DNA of 43,205 nt from Bryobacter sp. (GTDB lineage: Bacteria; Acidobacteriota; Terriglobia; Bryobacterales; Bryobacteraceae), in NCBI GenBank assembly GCA_022843605.1, contig JALHNI010000040.1, forward strand, positions 1 through 43,205, given 5' to 3'. Within the stretch, counting starts at the first letter, position 1, and each line of letters starts with the position of its first letter. A program made the position numbers and the translations under genes. This document shows, piece by piece, positions 15,026 through 24,164 of the stretch. The notes under the pieces are model-generated. The model was not told where the DNA came from and ran no database searches. It saw only the letters and a program-made list of their open reading frames with translations.

Positions 15026-15723
15026 CCAATCGGCTCAGGTCGGATCATGTAACCGGCCCGGGGAACCGTCACAATATAGGCCGGGCATGCCGGATCGTCT
15101 TCCAGTTTCCTCCGGAGCGTTGCAACGTGGACATCCACGGTCCGCGTGCTCGCCGATCGATATCCCCAAACCTCCGCAAGTAACTCTGTGCGTGAGATAG
15201 CGCAGCCTCTGCGGGAGAAAAGATATTGCAGTAACATCAGTTCTTTTGTTGTCAGGTCCACCGGCTGTTGATGTTTGGTCACGCGTGCGCGTAGTAAGTC
15301 GACTTCGATCGGACCCAGATGACAGGAGTCCACCATTGCCACCCAACGCGACCGCCGCATCATGGCATGGATCCGCGCGAGTAACTCCTCGGGCTCAAAC
15401 GGTTTGGTCATGTAGTCGTCCGCGCCCAGGCGCAGCGAAGTGACTTTGTGACCGGTGTCCGTCCACCCAGTGAGGATGAGAATCGGCAACGTGACGCCGC
15501 GATTGCGCAATTGACGGCACACTTCCAGGCCACTTTGGCCCGGCAACGTCAGATCCAGTAGCAACAGATCGAAGCTGCCCTCGCCTGCCAGCGTTGCGGC
15601 TTGTAATCCGTCCGCCACCCGCAGCACCCAGAAGCCTTCGGCCAGCAGGGTATCGGTGAGCACCGACGCTAATTGCGAATCATCTTCCGCCAACAGGATT
15701 CGGCCTTTGAACAAGTCTTCCAC
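15022..15723 (-). CDS. OmpR-family response regulator (no adjacent cognate kinase)
   Basis: The 233-residue product has receiver motifs LLAEDD and LLLLDLTLPGQSG (phospho-acceptor Asp57), KPFEP, and a C-terminal winged helix with STRTVDVHVATLRRKLED and the end VPRAGYMIRP. No kinase is adjacent in the same direction, so it is either an orphan or cross-talks with the kinase encoded at 12047-13813. Downstream on the same strand, 72 bp away, is the Spy-like gene; divergently, 99 bp away, is a SpoIIE-type phosphatase. Confidence 0.92.
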   Translation of the reverse strand: MEDLFKGRILLAEDDSQLASVLTDTLLAEGFWVLRVADGLQAATLAGEGSFDLLLLDLTLPGQSGLEVCRQLRNRGVTLPILILTGWTDTGHKVTSLRLGADDYMTKPFEPEELLARIHAMMRRSRWVAMVDSCHLGPIEVDLLRARVTKHQQPVDLTTKELMLLQYLFSRRGCAISRTELLAEVWGYRSASTRTVDVHVATLRRKLEDDPACPAYIVTVPRAGYMIRPEPIG

Positions 15724-15822
15724 AACTATTTTGACGTACGCGGTTTACTGGTGACCGTTAAGCCCGGGACAACTCTTCATTAAGAACGTAAAGAAGAGGC
15801 CGGAGCGGACAACCATTCACCA

Positions 15823-17328
15823 ATGCACCGGCGTCCAACTTTGCGACGGACGAAGTTTATGAACTACACCTCCAAACTGGCAAAGCAATTCTCCGGCGAA
15901 CGATGGTTCCCGCTCGGCATCGGTCTCGGCGTCGTTCTGGCGCTCGGTCTGCTGGTCAATTCCGTGGCCAACTATTTCCTGGTTTCGCAGCGCATCCAGA
16001 CTGACCAGTTGCGGCGCGATCTGGCCGACCAGATAGCCCGGCTCGACGCTGACCTGCAGGCGACGCCGAACCACACGCATCTTGCTGCCGCTCTGGCGCG
16101 TGCGGAATCCCGCGCCGCCGGGCGCTTGGCCTGGATCGAAGTACGTGATCATACCGATGCTCTTCTGGCTCGCACCGGCTTGTCGATGCCGCGCACCTTC
16201 ACCTCCGCTCAGGTCTGGACGAACCTCCGGGCGCGTAAGCCCACCTTCACGGTCCGCCAAACGGCTGAGGGCGAGATGGTGATAGAGGCGTTTGTTCTCC
16301 GTCTTCCCGGACTGCAACAGAGCCAGTCTCTGCCGCGCTTTCAACCGGTTGGCCTCGCGAATGTGGCCGCCCCGGGTCGCCCGTTAGCCGTCGTCGAGGT
16401 GGGGGCGCCATTGAATGGCGCTGACGACCGGTTATGGCCGCTGCGGAGGAATCTGCTCTTGAACTGCTCTGGCGCGATCGCGCTGCTCGGGACTCTGCTG
16501 ATGATCCATGCCCGGTTCCGTTCTTACTTGGCCGGACAACGTCTGGAGCATGAGGTCTCAATCGCCCGCCAGGTCCAGCAGGACCTGCTCCCCTCGCCGG
16601 GCGACACCTCCGCGACCTTCGACCTTGCGGCTGACTTCCAGCCCGCCGCACATCTCGGAGGCGACTTCTACGATGCCTTCCCTGTCTCCGGCCCTAGCGG
16701 CGACGGCGCCGCTTTCGTGCTCGGCGACGTGTCAGGAAAGGGCGTTCCCGCCGCATTGCTCACCGGCGTGATCCACGGCGCGGTTCGATCCAGCGCCTGG
16801 ACGGAGAGCCGCTATCAACACCAGCACGCGACGGAACAACTGAACCGTCTGCTGAGTGAGCGAGCCGCATCCGAGCGCTTCGCCAGCCTCTTCTGGGGCT
16901 ATTGCGAAGGCGAGACGCTCCACTACATCAACGCCGGACATCTGGCCCCCATCCTGATGCGCGCCAATCGGCCGACGTGCCTGCGCCTGGACGCCGGCGG
17001 ACCCGTGCTGGGGCTCCTGCCCAATGCGAAATACGAGGCCGGTTCCGTAGAACTGGAGCCTGATGATCTGATCGTCCTCTACTCCGACGGTCTGGTGGAG
17101 GCCGCTAACGCGAACGACGAACAATTTGGCGAAGAGCGCGTAGTCGCCTTAGTGGCGCAGCACCGGCATCTCACCGCGGCCCAGATTCGTGACCGTATCA
17201 TCCGTGCCGCCCAAACCTTCACCGGAGGGGCCGAACTGGATGACGACCGTACCGTGCTGGTGCTCCGCTTTGCCGGGGTCGCCAGCCGAGCGCAAACCGT
17301 TGGTTCGCGCGAAACGATACATGCCTAA
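15823..17328 (+). CDS. Membrane-bound SpoIIE/RsbU-type PP2C phosphatase
   Basis: The 501-residue product has TM1 ([20 protein letters not shown], about residues 28-50), a periplasmic sensor region, TM2 ([16 protein letters not shown], about 215-232), a short linker helix with [14 protein letters not shown], and a PP2C/SpoIIE domain: LGGDFYDAF (metal Asp), [16 protein letters not shown] and [14 protein letters not shown]. Such enzymes dephosphorylate anti-anti-sigma (STAS) proteins in partner-switching control. No STAS or RsbW gene is in the window. The start may be ATG 15823 or ATG 15859; neither has a good ribosome binding site. It ends in a 4-bp overlap with the convergent dehydrogenase gene. 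Confidence 0.9.
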   Translation: MHRRPTLRRTKFMNYTSKLAKQFSGERWFPLGIGLGVVLALGLLVNSVANYFLVSQRIQTDQLRRDLADQIARLDADLQATPNHTHLAAALARAESRAAGRLAWIEVRDHTDALLARTGLSMPRTFTSAQVWTNLRARKPTFTVRQTAEGEMVIEAFVLRLPGLQQSQSLPRFQPVGLANVAAPGRPLAVVEVGAPLNGADDRLWPLRRNLLLNCSGAIALLGTLLMIHARFRSYLAGQRLEHEVSIARQVQQDLLPSPGDTSATFDLAADFQPAAHLGGDFYDAFPVSGPSGDGAAFVLGDVSGKGVPAALLTGVIHGAVRSSAWTESRYQHQHATEQLNRLLSERAASERFASLFWGYCEGETLHYINAGHLAPILMRANRPTCLRLDAGGPVLGLLPNAKYEAGSVELEPDDLIVLYSDGLVEAANANDEQFGEERVVALVAQHRHLTAAQIRDRIIRAAQTFTGGAELDDDRTVLVLRFAGVASRAQTVGSRETIHA

Positions 17329-18536
17329 GCGTTGGGCCGATGCTTGCGCAGTTCCAGCTTGGCGATGGCGTCGCGATGCACCTCGTCCGGGCCGTCCACA
17401 ATACGCAGCGTCCGGGCATTGGCCCATTGCCAGGCCAACTCGGTATCCTGGCAGACGCCGAGCGCCCCGTGCGCCTGGATTGCCCGATCCAGCACCGCCA
17501 GGCAAACTCTCGGCGCGATCACTTTGATCATCGCGATCTCGGCGCGCGCCTCTTTGTTGCCCACCGTGTCCATCATGTAAGCAGCCTTCAAGGTCAGCAA
17601 TCGGGCCTGCTCTATCTCCATACGGGACGCAGATATGTCCGCCATAATGGTGCCCTGTTCGGCCAACTTCTTCCCGAACGCCACGCGGCTTTCCACGCGC
17701 TTGCACATCGTCTCCAGCGCGCGCTCAGCCACGCCGAGCGCGCGCATGCAATGGTGGATGCGCCCTGGCCCCAGCCGGCCCTGAGCAATCTCAAAGCCGC
17801 GGCCCTCGCCCAGCAGCAAGTGGTCCGCCGGTACGCGCACGCGGTCATAGTGGATTTGCGCGTGGCCGTGCGGAGCATGGTCATAACCAAAGACGTGCAG
17901 CATCCGCTCGATCTTGACGCCGGGAGTGTCCAGCGGTACCAGAATCATGCTTTGCTGGCGATGCCGTTCCGCCGCGGCGTCGGTCTTGCCCATCACGATG
18001 GCGATCTTGCAGCGCGGATCGCCGGCCCCGGAACTCCACCACTTGCGCCCATCGACGATGTAGTGGTCGTTGTCGCGCAGAATGCTGAGCCGGATGTTCG
18101 TGGCATCGGAACTGGCGACGTCCGGTTCGGTCATCGAAAAGCAGGAGCGGATTTCGCCATCGAGCAATGGCCGCAGCCACTTTCGCTTATGCTCCTCCGT
18201 ACCGTAGCGCTCCAGCACTTCCATGTTTCCCGTATCCGGAGCCGAGCAGTTGAAAATCTCCGGTCCCATCGCTGACCGGCCCATGATTTCGCAGAGGGGA
18301 GCGTACTCCAGATTGGTGAGTCCCGCGCCGTGGCCGCTGTGCGGCAGAAATAGATTCCACAGCCCAGCGGCGCGCGCCTTGGGTTTCAATTGCTCGATGA
18401 TCTCCACCGTCTTCCAGCGGTCGCCCGTATTCACCTGGTCCCAGTAGAGCGGCTCATTGGGATAAACATACTCTTCCATGAACTGCGTCACACGGGAACG
18501 CAGTTCCTCAACCTTGGCCGTATAGCCGAAATGCAC
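17325..18536 (-). CDS. Acyl-CoA dehydrogenase, ACAD10/11-like
   Basis: The 403-residue product is a full-length FAD-dependent acyl-CoA dehydrogenase: [18 protein letters not shown] (FAD/substrate loop), [12 protein letters not shown], and the C-terminal [14 protein letters not shown]. The catalytic base position is Asp in VDGPDEVH instead of Glu in the usual YEGT motif, as in ACAD10/ACAD11-type enzymes. It is the last gene of a three-gene operon with an APH-type kinase and a histidine phosphatase. In ACAD11 and the Pseudomonas levulinate pathway, a kinase of this kind phosphorylates 4-hydroxyacyl-CoA before a dehydrogenase-family enzyme acts. A similar substrate is likely here, by context. 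Confidence 0.9.
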   Translation of the reverse strand: MHFGYTAKVEELRSRVTQFMEEYVYPNEPLYWDQVNTGDRWKTVEIIEQLKPKARAAGLWNLFLPHSGHGAGLTNLEYAPLCEIMGRSAMGPEIFNCSAPDTGNMEVLERYGTEEHKRKWLRPLLDGEIRSCFSMTEPDVASSDATNIRLSILRDNDHYIVDGRKWWSSGAGDPRCKIAIVMGKTDAAAERHRQQSMILVPLDTPGVKIERMLHVFGYDHAPHGHAQIHYDRVRVPADHLLLGEGRGFEIAQGRLGPGRIHHCMRALGVAERALETMCKRVESRVAFGKKLAEQGTIMADISASRMEIEQARLLTLKAAYMMDTVGNKEARAEIAMIKVIAPRVCLAVLDRAIQAHGALGVCQDTELAWQWANARTLRIVDGPDEVHRDAIAKLELRKHRPNA

Positions 18537-18545
18537 GAGAGCCTC

Positions 18546-19265
18546 CTAACGAAATGTATGATGCCGCGGATCGGGCAGGTGCCCGACTGTATTGAAACTG
18601 AAGAGCGACAGGTCGCCCGGGCGATGGCGTACGGTCGAGACCGACGAGTTCAGCAGCGCTCCGGCCAGGCGCATGGCGTCGCGCGGTTCCAGGCCCAGCA
18701 CGCGGGACATCGCGATCCCTACCGGCGTCGCCGACGTGAAAATCATGACGTTTCCGCGCCCGCCCTGGCTGATCAGCTTCTCAAAGGCGCCGCCGATCCG
18801 CCCCTGAAACTCGATCCAGCTTTCCGTCGATCGCACCGGATACCGGCCATCCATCCAGGCTCGAATGACGGCGATATCTCCCGCCGTCCACTTACGGTGC
18901 ACCGGGTGAGCCGGGTCGTCCAACACGAGTTCCATCTGCGCCAGATGCTCGCGAAACTCGGGGTCGTCGGCAGCCAACTGCGGTGCCACTTCCCCGTACA
19001 CCGCCTCCAGGTCGAACTCGTTCCAGGCGGCGTCGATCTCGATTGCGGGAATTGGCGCCTCCGCGGCTCGAAAAATCGTCTCCACCACTCGCGCCGTCTC
19101 TTGCTGACGCTTCAGTCCGCCCGAGATGATTCGCGTCAATTCTAAAGTCTGTGTTCGTAGGTGCTTCCCCAGCCGGCGTGCCTGATCCACGCCGAGTTCG
19201 CTGAGCGTGTCGTAATCGATGCGCGTGCCGGCCTGACCGTGACGCACCAGGTAAAGCCAACTCAA
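18546..19265 (-). CDS. Histidine phosphatase-family protein, second His apparently lost
   Basis: The 239-residue product starts MSWLYLVRHGQAG, with the branch-1 RHG motif (residues 8-10), and has the phosphoglycerate-mutase-like order including SGGLKRQQETA. The second catalytic His, usually in a VSHGG motif, is replaced: the equivalent segment reads MIFTSATPVGIAM. Activity may therefore be altered or lost. Its ATG overlaps the stop of the upstream kinase gene by 4 bp, and the dehydrogenase gene starts 9 bp downstream. A phosphatase-like protein between a hydroxyacyl-CoA kinase and its dehydrogenase partner suggests handling of a phosphoacyl-CoA intermediate. Confidence 0.82.
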   Translation of the reverse strand: MSWLYLVRHGQAGTRIDYDTLSELGVDQARRLGKHLRTQTLELTRIISGGLKRQQETARVVETIFRAAEAPIPAIEIDAAWNEFDLEAVYGEVAPQLAADDPEFREHLAQMELVLDDPAHPVHRKWTAGDIAVIRAWMDGRYPVRSTESWIEFQGRIGGAFEKLISQGGRGNVMIFTSATPVGIAMSRVLGLEPRDAMRLAGALLNSSVSTVRHRPGDLSLFSFNTVGHLPDPRHHTFR

Positions 19266-20293
19266 GTTGCCTTCTCCACTTGCGCTTGCTCCATCTGCGC
19301 ATAGGCCAGATCGCCCAAGCGCTGCACCGTGTCGCCGAAGCGCGCGAAGCGTGCGTCTCGCGTCTGCCCGCGCACGTACCGGAAGTAGATCTGCTGCAAA
19401 ATGACGGCGATCTTCATCAGTCCTAGGGTCTCATGCCATGGCAGATGGCGCAGATCGCGGCCCGTGCGCGCGGCATAGCGTTCGATGAACTGGTCCTGAG
19501 TGAACCATCCCGCTGGGCTTTGGCCGCTGGTTCCGTGCGCTCCGCCGAAGCGCCAGTAGGCCAGCGACATGCCGAGATCCACCAGGGGGTCTCCGACCGT
19601 GGTCATCTCCCAGTCCAGTACGGCTTCCACTTGAGGCGTGTCCAGCGCAAACAGCAGGTTGTCGAGCTTATAGTCGTTGTGCACGACGCTGGGCGGCCCC
19701 TCCGGCGGGATGGTTTGATTCAGGTAGGCGACCACCGCTTCCAGCTTCGGAAGGGGCTCGGTCCTTGCCCGTTCCCATCGCTCAGTCCAGCCCTTCACCT
19801 GTCGCGTGACAAAGCCGACGGGCTTGCCGAGGTTCTCCAAACCGGGCGTCGTCACGTCAACGGCGTGAAGGTCCACCAGCGTATCCACCACGGCTTCGCT
19901 GATCGCCTGGCCGTTGTCCGTGATTTCGCTCGCCTCCCGGTAGCTGCGGCCCCGGCGCCGTTCCATGAGGTAAAAGGTAGCGCCGATAATGGCCGCATCC
20001 TCGCAGCAGTGCAGCACCCGGGGAGCTCTTGCGAAGACCGGAGCCAGCGCCGAGAGCACACGGTACTCGCGTGCCATATCATGGGCCTTCGGCGGCACCG
20101 GGCCCATCGGTGCGCGGCGCAGCACATACTCCTGTGCCGGAGTCCTCAACAGATAGGTGAGATTCGAGTGGCCGCCCGCAAACTGCTCCACCTGTAGCGG
20201 ACCGTGGAAGCCATCCATCCGCCCGACAAGATACGCGGCCAGCGCATCCTCCGCCAACTCCTCGCCCTGACGCACTGGTATCGTTTCTGGCAC
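19262..20293 (-). CDS. APH-family kinase, ACAD10/11 N-domain-like
   Basis: The 343-residue product has an aminoglycoside-phosphotransferase fold: FAGGHSNLTYLLRT (nucleotide loop), YVLRRAP (Lys-like position), the catalytic loop VVHNDYKLDNLLF and the metal motif LDWEMTTVGDPLVDLG. These exact sub-motifs match the kinase domain fused to human ACAD10/ACAD11 and the stand-alone LvaA-type kinase, not antibiotic-resistance enzymes. Probable reaction: ATP-dependent phosphorylation of the 4-hydroxyl of an acyl-CoA. It is first in the operon; its start is 28 bp from the divergent enoyl-CoA isomerase/hydratase gene, so a shared divergent control region must be very short. Confidence 0.88.
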   Translation of the reverse strand: MPETIPVRQGEELAEDALAAYLVGRMDGFHGPLQVEQFAGGHSNLTYLLRTPAQEYVLRRAPMGPVPPKAHDMAREYRVLSALAPVFARAPRVLHCCEDAAIIGATFYLMERRRGRSYREASEITDNGQAISEAVVDTLVDLHAVDVTTPGLENLGKPVGFVTRQVKGWTERWERARTEPLPKLEAVVAYLNQTIPPEGPPSVVHNDYKLDNLLFALDTPQVEAVLDWEMTTVGDPLVDLGMSLAYWRFGGAHGTSGQSPAGWFTQDQFIERYAARTGRDLRHLPWHETLGLMKIAVILQQIYFRYVRGQTRDARFARFGDTVQRLGDLAYAQMEQAQVEKAT

Positions 20294-20321
20294 GAATCGT
20301 CGAGCGTATCATAAGGCCTGT

Positions 20322-21080
20322 ATGCAACACATTCGATACGAACTGGCGGGCGGCGTGGCGGTAGTGACCATGCAGCGGGGCAAGTCGAACCCGCTGAATC
20401 AGGCGATGGTGGCCGAGCTTCTGGCGGCGGTGGATCAAGCCGAGGCTGATCCCGCGGTGCAGGCTCTCGTTCTCGCCAGCGATCGTCCCCGCTTCTTCTC
20501 GCCTGGTTTCGACGTCACCGAAGTCTTCCGCTACGATCGCGATCAGATCGCCGTTTTCCTCAACCAATTCGCCCTTTTCATGGACCATCTGCAGTGGATG
20601 CCCAAGCCCACCGTCTCGGCGCTCAATGGCCACACTTATGCCGGCGGGGCGTTGGCTGCCCTATGCACGGATTTCCGGGTGATGGCCGACTCGCCTGACT
20701 ACGGCTTCGCGCTCACCGAGGTGAACATCGGGGTTCGCTTGCCGGCCAGTGTCTTTCTGTTGTTGGCCTCGGCCGCCGGTGTGCCTCTCGCCCGCCGCGC
20801 CTTTCTGACGGGTGAGCCGATCCGCCCGGCGGAGGGTCTGACGGCGGGACTCTTTTACGCGCTCCATCCGGAGGCCGAGGTTCTGGCCCAGTCGATCGCC
20901 TTGGCGCAGTTTCTGGCCACGAAGCCACCGGCCACCTACGCGGGCATCAAGGAGAAGACACTGCTCGCCGCCGGTCTGCGGCGTCTCGATGCGGGGACCA
21001 ACTGGGTCGATCCCGACGCCTGGTTTACTCCCGAGGCGGAGCAGATGAAGCAGAAGTTGGCTGCGAAGCTGAAGGGCTAA
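20322..21080 (+). CDS. Enoyl-CoA hydratase/isomerase family protein
   Basis: The 252-residue crotonase-fold protein has FFSPGFDVTEVF (first oxyanion-hole strand) and ALNGHTYAGGALAALCTDFRV (second), then YGFALTEVNIGVRLPASVF. A single Glu in LTEVNIG fits a delta3-delta2-enoyl-CoA isomerase better than a hydratase with two catalytic Glu. It is divergent from the ACAD10/11-like operon with 28 bp between, so it probably belongs to the same fatty-acid route. Its 3' end overlaps the convergent glycosyltransferase gene by 56 bp, a larger overlap than most in the window. Confidence 0.88.
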   Translation: MQHIRYELAGGVAVVTMQRGKSNPLNQAMVAELLAAVDQAEADPAVQALVLASDRPRFFSPGFDVTEVFRYDRDQIAVFLNQFALFMDHLQWMPKPTVSALNGHTYAGGALAALCTDFRVMADSPDYGFALTEVNIGVRLPASVFLLLASAAGVPLARRAFLTGEPIRPAEGLTAGLFYALHPEAEVLAQSIALAQFLATKPPATYAGIKEKTLLAAGLRRLDAGTNWVDPDAWFTPEAEQMKQKLAAKLKG

Positions 21081-23040
21081 GTAACTCCGGCGCTACGCTC
21101 TTGAGGTACCAAAGCACCACCAGTAGCGGGAGTAGGTACTTGTCCCAGGGAAAAGCCTTGAGCATAATCGCGAGCTGCAGCATTACAAGGCACAAGGCCA
21201 GACTTGGTTGGGCAAAGCGAATGGCGGCGATCGTCGCGGGAATGTAGAGGATGACGGTCACGAACAGCCAAACCGGCATCATCTTGGAGATCTTGAAGAG
21301 AAGGCCGTGGCTCTCCACGGCGGAGACATTGACGAAAAGGATGAGTAAGGCTAGCGCGATCAAGAGCGCCTTCCTGGTGAACAGCCGCCGCCATTCAAGC
21401 TTGCGCGAAAACAGGAGCCATTCAGGGATCACAAAGTAGATTCCCAGGCCGGCGAGCATATGCATCGCGGCTCTCGGGTCAAGGGCGAACTGACGGGCCT
21501 GTACTTTCGGCACGATGAGCACTTTATTCGTAAATGCTCCGGATGGTGCGAGCCCGCCGAAGAGCAGGATCCAGAATCCGATTGACGAGGCGGCAAGCAA
21601 AGGCGCGAGCCAACGCCACCGGATCCGTAGACCTTCCGTCCGAATTCCCTTTAGGAATTCATAGAGCGCCAGCGCTGCCGGAAATGCGACAGCATACTGC
21701 CGGGTAGCGATCGCCATTGCCATCGCCAAAGCCGCCCAGCCGTGGCGATCACGCCGATAAAGCCAGAAGCCCGCGAAAACGAGGAACGCCGCCATCATGT
21801 CGGTGTAGAGGAAGACGCTGACTTGAAGGTAATAGGGAAAGCTGAGGAGACCGATCGCGGCTAGGATAGATCTTCGTGATGGGCCGGAGAAGGCGATGGT
21901 GGAGACGATGGCGAATGACATCGCGAAGTTGATGAGCCGGCCAACGAAGGGGCCGCCATGAAACAGCGTCTCCAGCCCTCCCATGATGAGAAACAGCAAC
22001 GGAGTATTCAGTTCGCCATAAGTCTGAAGTAACTTCAGCTTCGGTGGCCACTCCTGGCTGAACTCAAGAATCGTTGGCCAATAGTGAGTCTCATCCCACC
22101 TCAGTGGGTACATTAAGCAATCGAACGCAATAAATAGTCCGAAATACACCGCCACGACGGCGAAAGCTACCAGGGGTTTGGAAAAATGCCCGGCAAACGT
22201 TCTTGGATCGAGGCGGGCGGCGGTCAAGCCGAAACGAACTGCTCTTGGCCATTGAACGTGCCATGGCTGACTCTGGGTGGCCCGCACCGTGGCATAGCGA
22301 TAGAAAGAGGCCCGGCTCTTCGGTTCCAGTTGCCGCAGTTCGACCGGCACGTGAGAAAAGACCTTGCGGTTGGCGGCGAGAAAGTGCGCCTCCGTTTGGT
22401 CCGTTTGGCTGCTGAGGGAATCGTTTCGGCGGCGATAGCGCACCACGACTTCGGGGACATACGCAAAGTGGTACCCCGCTGCAAGGCGTACGTGCAGTTC
22501 CCAGTCTTCCGCTGCGCGAAGCGTCTCGTCAAAGCCGCCTACCGCGGCAAAGGCGTCCCGCCGGATGAGCGTGTTTGAACCGCTGCTAATGAAGTTATGA
22601 GCGAGTAACTCCGTGTAGACGGATCCTGAGTAAGTCGCCCGATCGTCGGCGCACAGGGGCTTGAGATTCGCGTCCACGAAGTCGGTCCAGCCATAGGCGA
22701 CGGCTGCATCCATGGATTGTTCCAGCGCCTCGAGCTGGCGCAGGAGCTTGTCCGGCAGCCAGACGTCGTCGGAGTCAATGAAAGCGAGATACTCGCCGCG
22801 CGCGAGCCGGGCGCCGTGGTTGCGGGCTGCGGAGGGTCCGGCATTGGGCTGCCGCTGTACCGTGAGGCGCGGATCGTCGAGTGTCGAGAGTAACTCAGGC
22901 GTTCTGTCGGTGGATCCGTCATCGATGACGATCAGTTCCAGGTCGCCAAGGCTTTGGGCCAGCACGGACTGGACGGACTCGAGGATGGTCGTCTCGGCGT
23001 TCCAGGCGGCCATGATGCAACTGACTAAGGGCGGCTTCAT
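21025..23040 (-). CDS. Bifunctional glycosyltransferase: GT2 domain fused to GT-C-like membrane domain
   Basis: The 671-residue product starts at ATG 23040, which overlaps the upstream stop (ATGA); an open extension to 23148 lacks homology. Residues 1-230 form a GT-A family 2 domain: VSCIMAAWNAETTILESVQS, VIDDGSTDRTPEL, FIDSDDVWLPD (DxD-type metal site) and a late EDWELH. From about residue 295 on, ten or so TM helices follow. The first loop has WDETHYW and later YGELNTPL, resembling GT-C enzymes that use polyprenyl-phosphate sugars (ALG10-like pattern). Two transferases in one chain suggest sequential sugar additions at the membrane. Confidence 0.85.
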   Translation of the reverse strand: MKPPLVSCIMAAWNAETTILESVQSVLAQSLGDLELIVIDDGSTDRTPELLSTLDDPRLTVQRQPNAGPSAARNHGARLARGEYLAFIDSDDVWLPDKLLRQLEALEQSMDAAVAYGWTDFVDANLKPLCADDRATYSGSVYTELLAHNFISSGSNTLIRRDAFAAVGGFDETLRAAEDWELHVRLAAGYHFAYVPEVVVRYRRRNDSLSSQTDQTEAHFLAANRKVFSHVPVELRQLEPKSRASFYRYATVRATQSQPWHVQWPRAVRFGLTAARLDPRTFAGHFSKPLVAFAVVAVYFGLFIAFDCLMYPLRWDETHYWPTILEFSQEWPPKLKLLQTYGELNTPLLFLIMGGLETLFHGGPFVGRLINFAMSFAIVSTIAFSGPSRRSILAAIGLLSFPYYLQVSVFLYTDMMAAFLVFAGFWLYRRDRHGWAALAMAMAIATRQYAVAFPAALALYEFLKGIRTEGLRIRWRWLAPLLAASSIGFWILLFGGLAPSGAFTNKVLIVPKVQARQFALDPRAAMHMLAGLGIYFVIPEWLLFSRKLEWRRLFTRKALLIALALLILFVNVSAVESHGLLFKISKMMPVWLFVTVILYIPATIAAIRFAQPSLALCLVMLQLAIMLKAFPWDKYLLPLLVVLWYLKSVAPELLSPSASQPTSASSAPPRE

Positions 23041-24164
23041 CGGGAGAGCCAACTCCTCAGGCGATGAGCCAGCGGCGGCTGATAGACGGACTGGTTTACC
23101 TCGTTGACGCCCGGCGCGGCGAAGTAAGCTGCAGGTTCTTTTGACCAATCGTGCCGTCGATAGTCCCGCATGGCCGGAATCCGAGGTTCGGACGCGCGTT
23201 GATAGTGCAGAAACAGCGCGACGCGATCCCGGGAGGTGGCCGGGTTGCCCTGATGCCAGACTCGAGCGTCCAAGAGATAGAATCGGCCGTTGCCGAAACC
23301 GGCGATCTGCTCGGGTTCGCCGCAGTTGGCCTTAGCGACCACGCGGCGGGTGTCGGTGTCGTCGCCGGCCGCCGTTGGGGCGGTGCTGAGGCGGTGGCTG
23401 CCGGGGATACACCAGGTCGCGGACTCCGGCGGGCAACCCGAGAGTCCCACCGCCACCGTGACTGTGGGCCAGAGAAAGCTCTCCAAATCCACATGCCAGC
23501 GATGGGCTTCATTGGGCGTCGCGCGCCGAATGTTGGCCCCCCACATCACCCATTCGTCCGAGCCCAGAATCGGCACCACGGTCCGCAGGATGGCCGCGTC
23601 CTGCGCCACTTGGCGAATAGCCTCCGTGAGCAGATAGGGAACGCTGGCCCGGCCCTCGGCGCGAAGCTGATCGACCGCCTGCTGGAAAAGCGGCTCGTCG
23701 CGTAAGAGGGCTTCGATGACCGACGGATCGGCTAGGTCTTCCGCCGGAGAGGTGAAGCCCCGCTCGGCATAGGCTGTCGCCCTAGGTGGACGTGGCAGTG
23801 TTCGCTTGAGCCGCGGCGGGTCGCCAGTGAAGCCGCAGGATTGCCAGAAGGCGAGGGGCGCTCCGCCAGCATCGACGGCGATTTGCTCCGCGCCGAGCGC
23901 CGTCGCTTGGTCGATCGCTTGATGAATCAGGGCGGTGCCGATGCCCTGCCGGCGATGAGCGGGAGCAACGGCCACTGACTTCAGATGGGCGACTCTAGAC
24001 GGGCCAGGTTTCACCCAGGTCATGACGCCCGCGTGCGGTTCGCCAGGGACGCTGGCCCACCATGCACCCCCGTGCTCATCATTCTTTTCGTGCCCGGTCA
24101 GCAGCGCATAGCGCTTGGCTTCCTCCACGGTGGGCTGGTCCGGCCGGAAGCTCAATTCGATCAT
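23037..24164 (-). CDS. GNAT acetyltransferase fused to PhyH-type Fe(II)/2-oxoglutarate dioxygenase
   Basis: The 375-residue product joins two domains. Residues 1-125 are a GNAT N-acetyltransferase: VAHLKSVAVAPAHRRQGIG (acetyl-CoA loop) and LAFWQSCGF. Residues of about 135-365 are a phytanoyl-CoA-dioxygenase-like domain: WHVDLESF gives His224 and Asp226, VWHQGNPATSRDRVALFLH gives His304 and Arg314, the iron triad and 2-oxoglutarate Arg; CIPGSHRLS lies between. It is coupled on both sides (ATGA overlaps) to glycosyltransferase genes, so it probably modifies the glycan or its amino-sugar/lipid carrier by N-acylation and hydroxylation. The fusion itself is not one I recognise. Confidence 0.88.
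   Translation of the reverse strand: MIELSFRPDQPTVEEAKRYALLTGHEKNDEHGGAWWASVPGEPHAGVMTWVKPGPSRVAHLKSVAVAPAHRRQGIGTALIHQAIDQATALGAEQIAVDAGGAPLAFWQSCGFTGDPPRLKRTLPRPPRATAYAERGFTSPAEDLADPSVIEALLRDEPLFQQAVDQLRAEGRASVPYLLTEAIRQVAQDAAILRTVVPILGSDEWVMWGANIRRATPNEAHRWHVDLESFLWPTVTVAVGLSGCPPESATWCIPGSHRLSTAPTAAGDDTDTRRVVAKANCGEPEQIAGFGNGRFYLLDARVWHQGNPATSRDRVALFLHYQRASEPRIPAMRDYRRHDWSKEPAAYFAAPGVNEVNQSVYQPPLAHRLRSWLSR

Noticed and set aside
17340-18275. 311-residue plus-strand frame opposite the acyl-CoA dehydrogenase
   Set aside because: The dehydrogenase is complete on the minus strand; the opposite frame shows only His/Arg/Gln-rich composition.
19262-20293. Aminoglycoside-resistance kinase
   Set aside because: The fold is shared, but the motifs and the operon with an acyl-CoA dehydrogenase match the ACAD10/11-type kinase instead.
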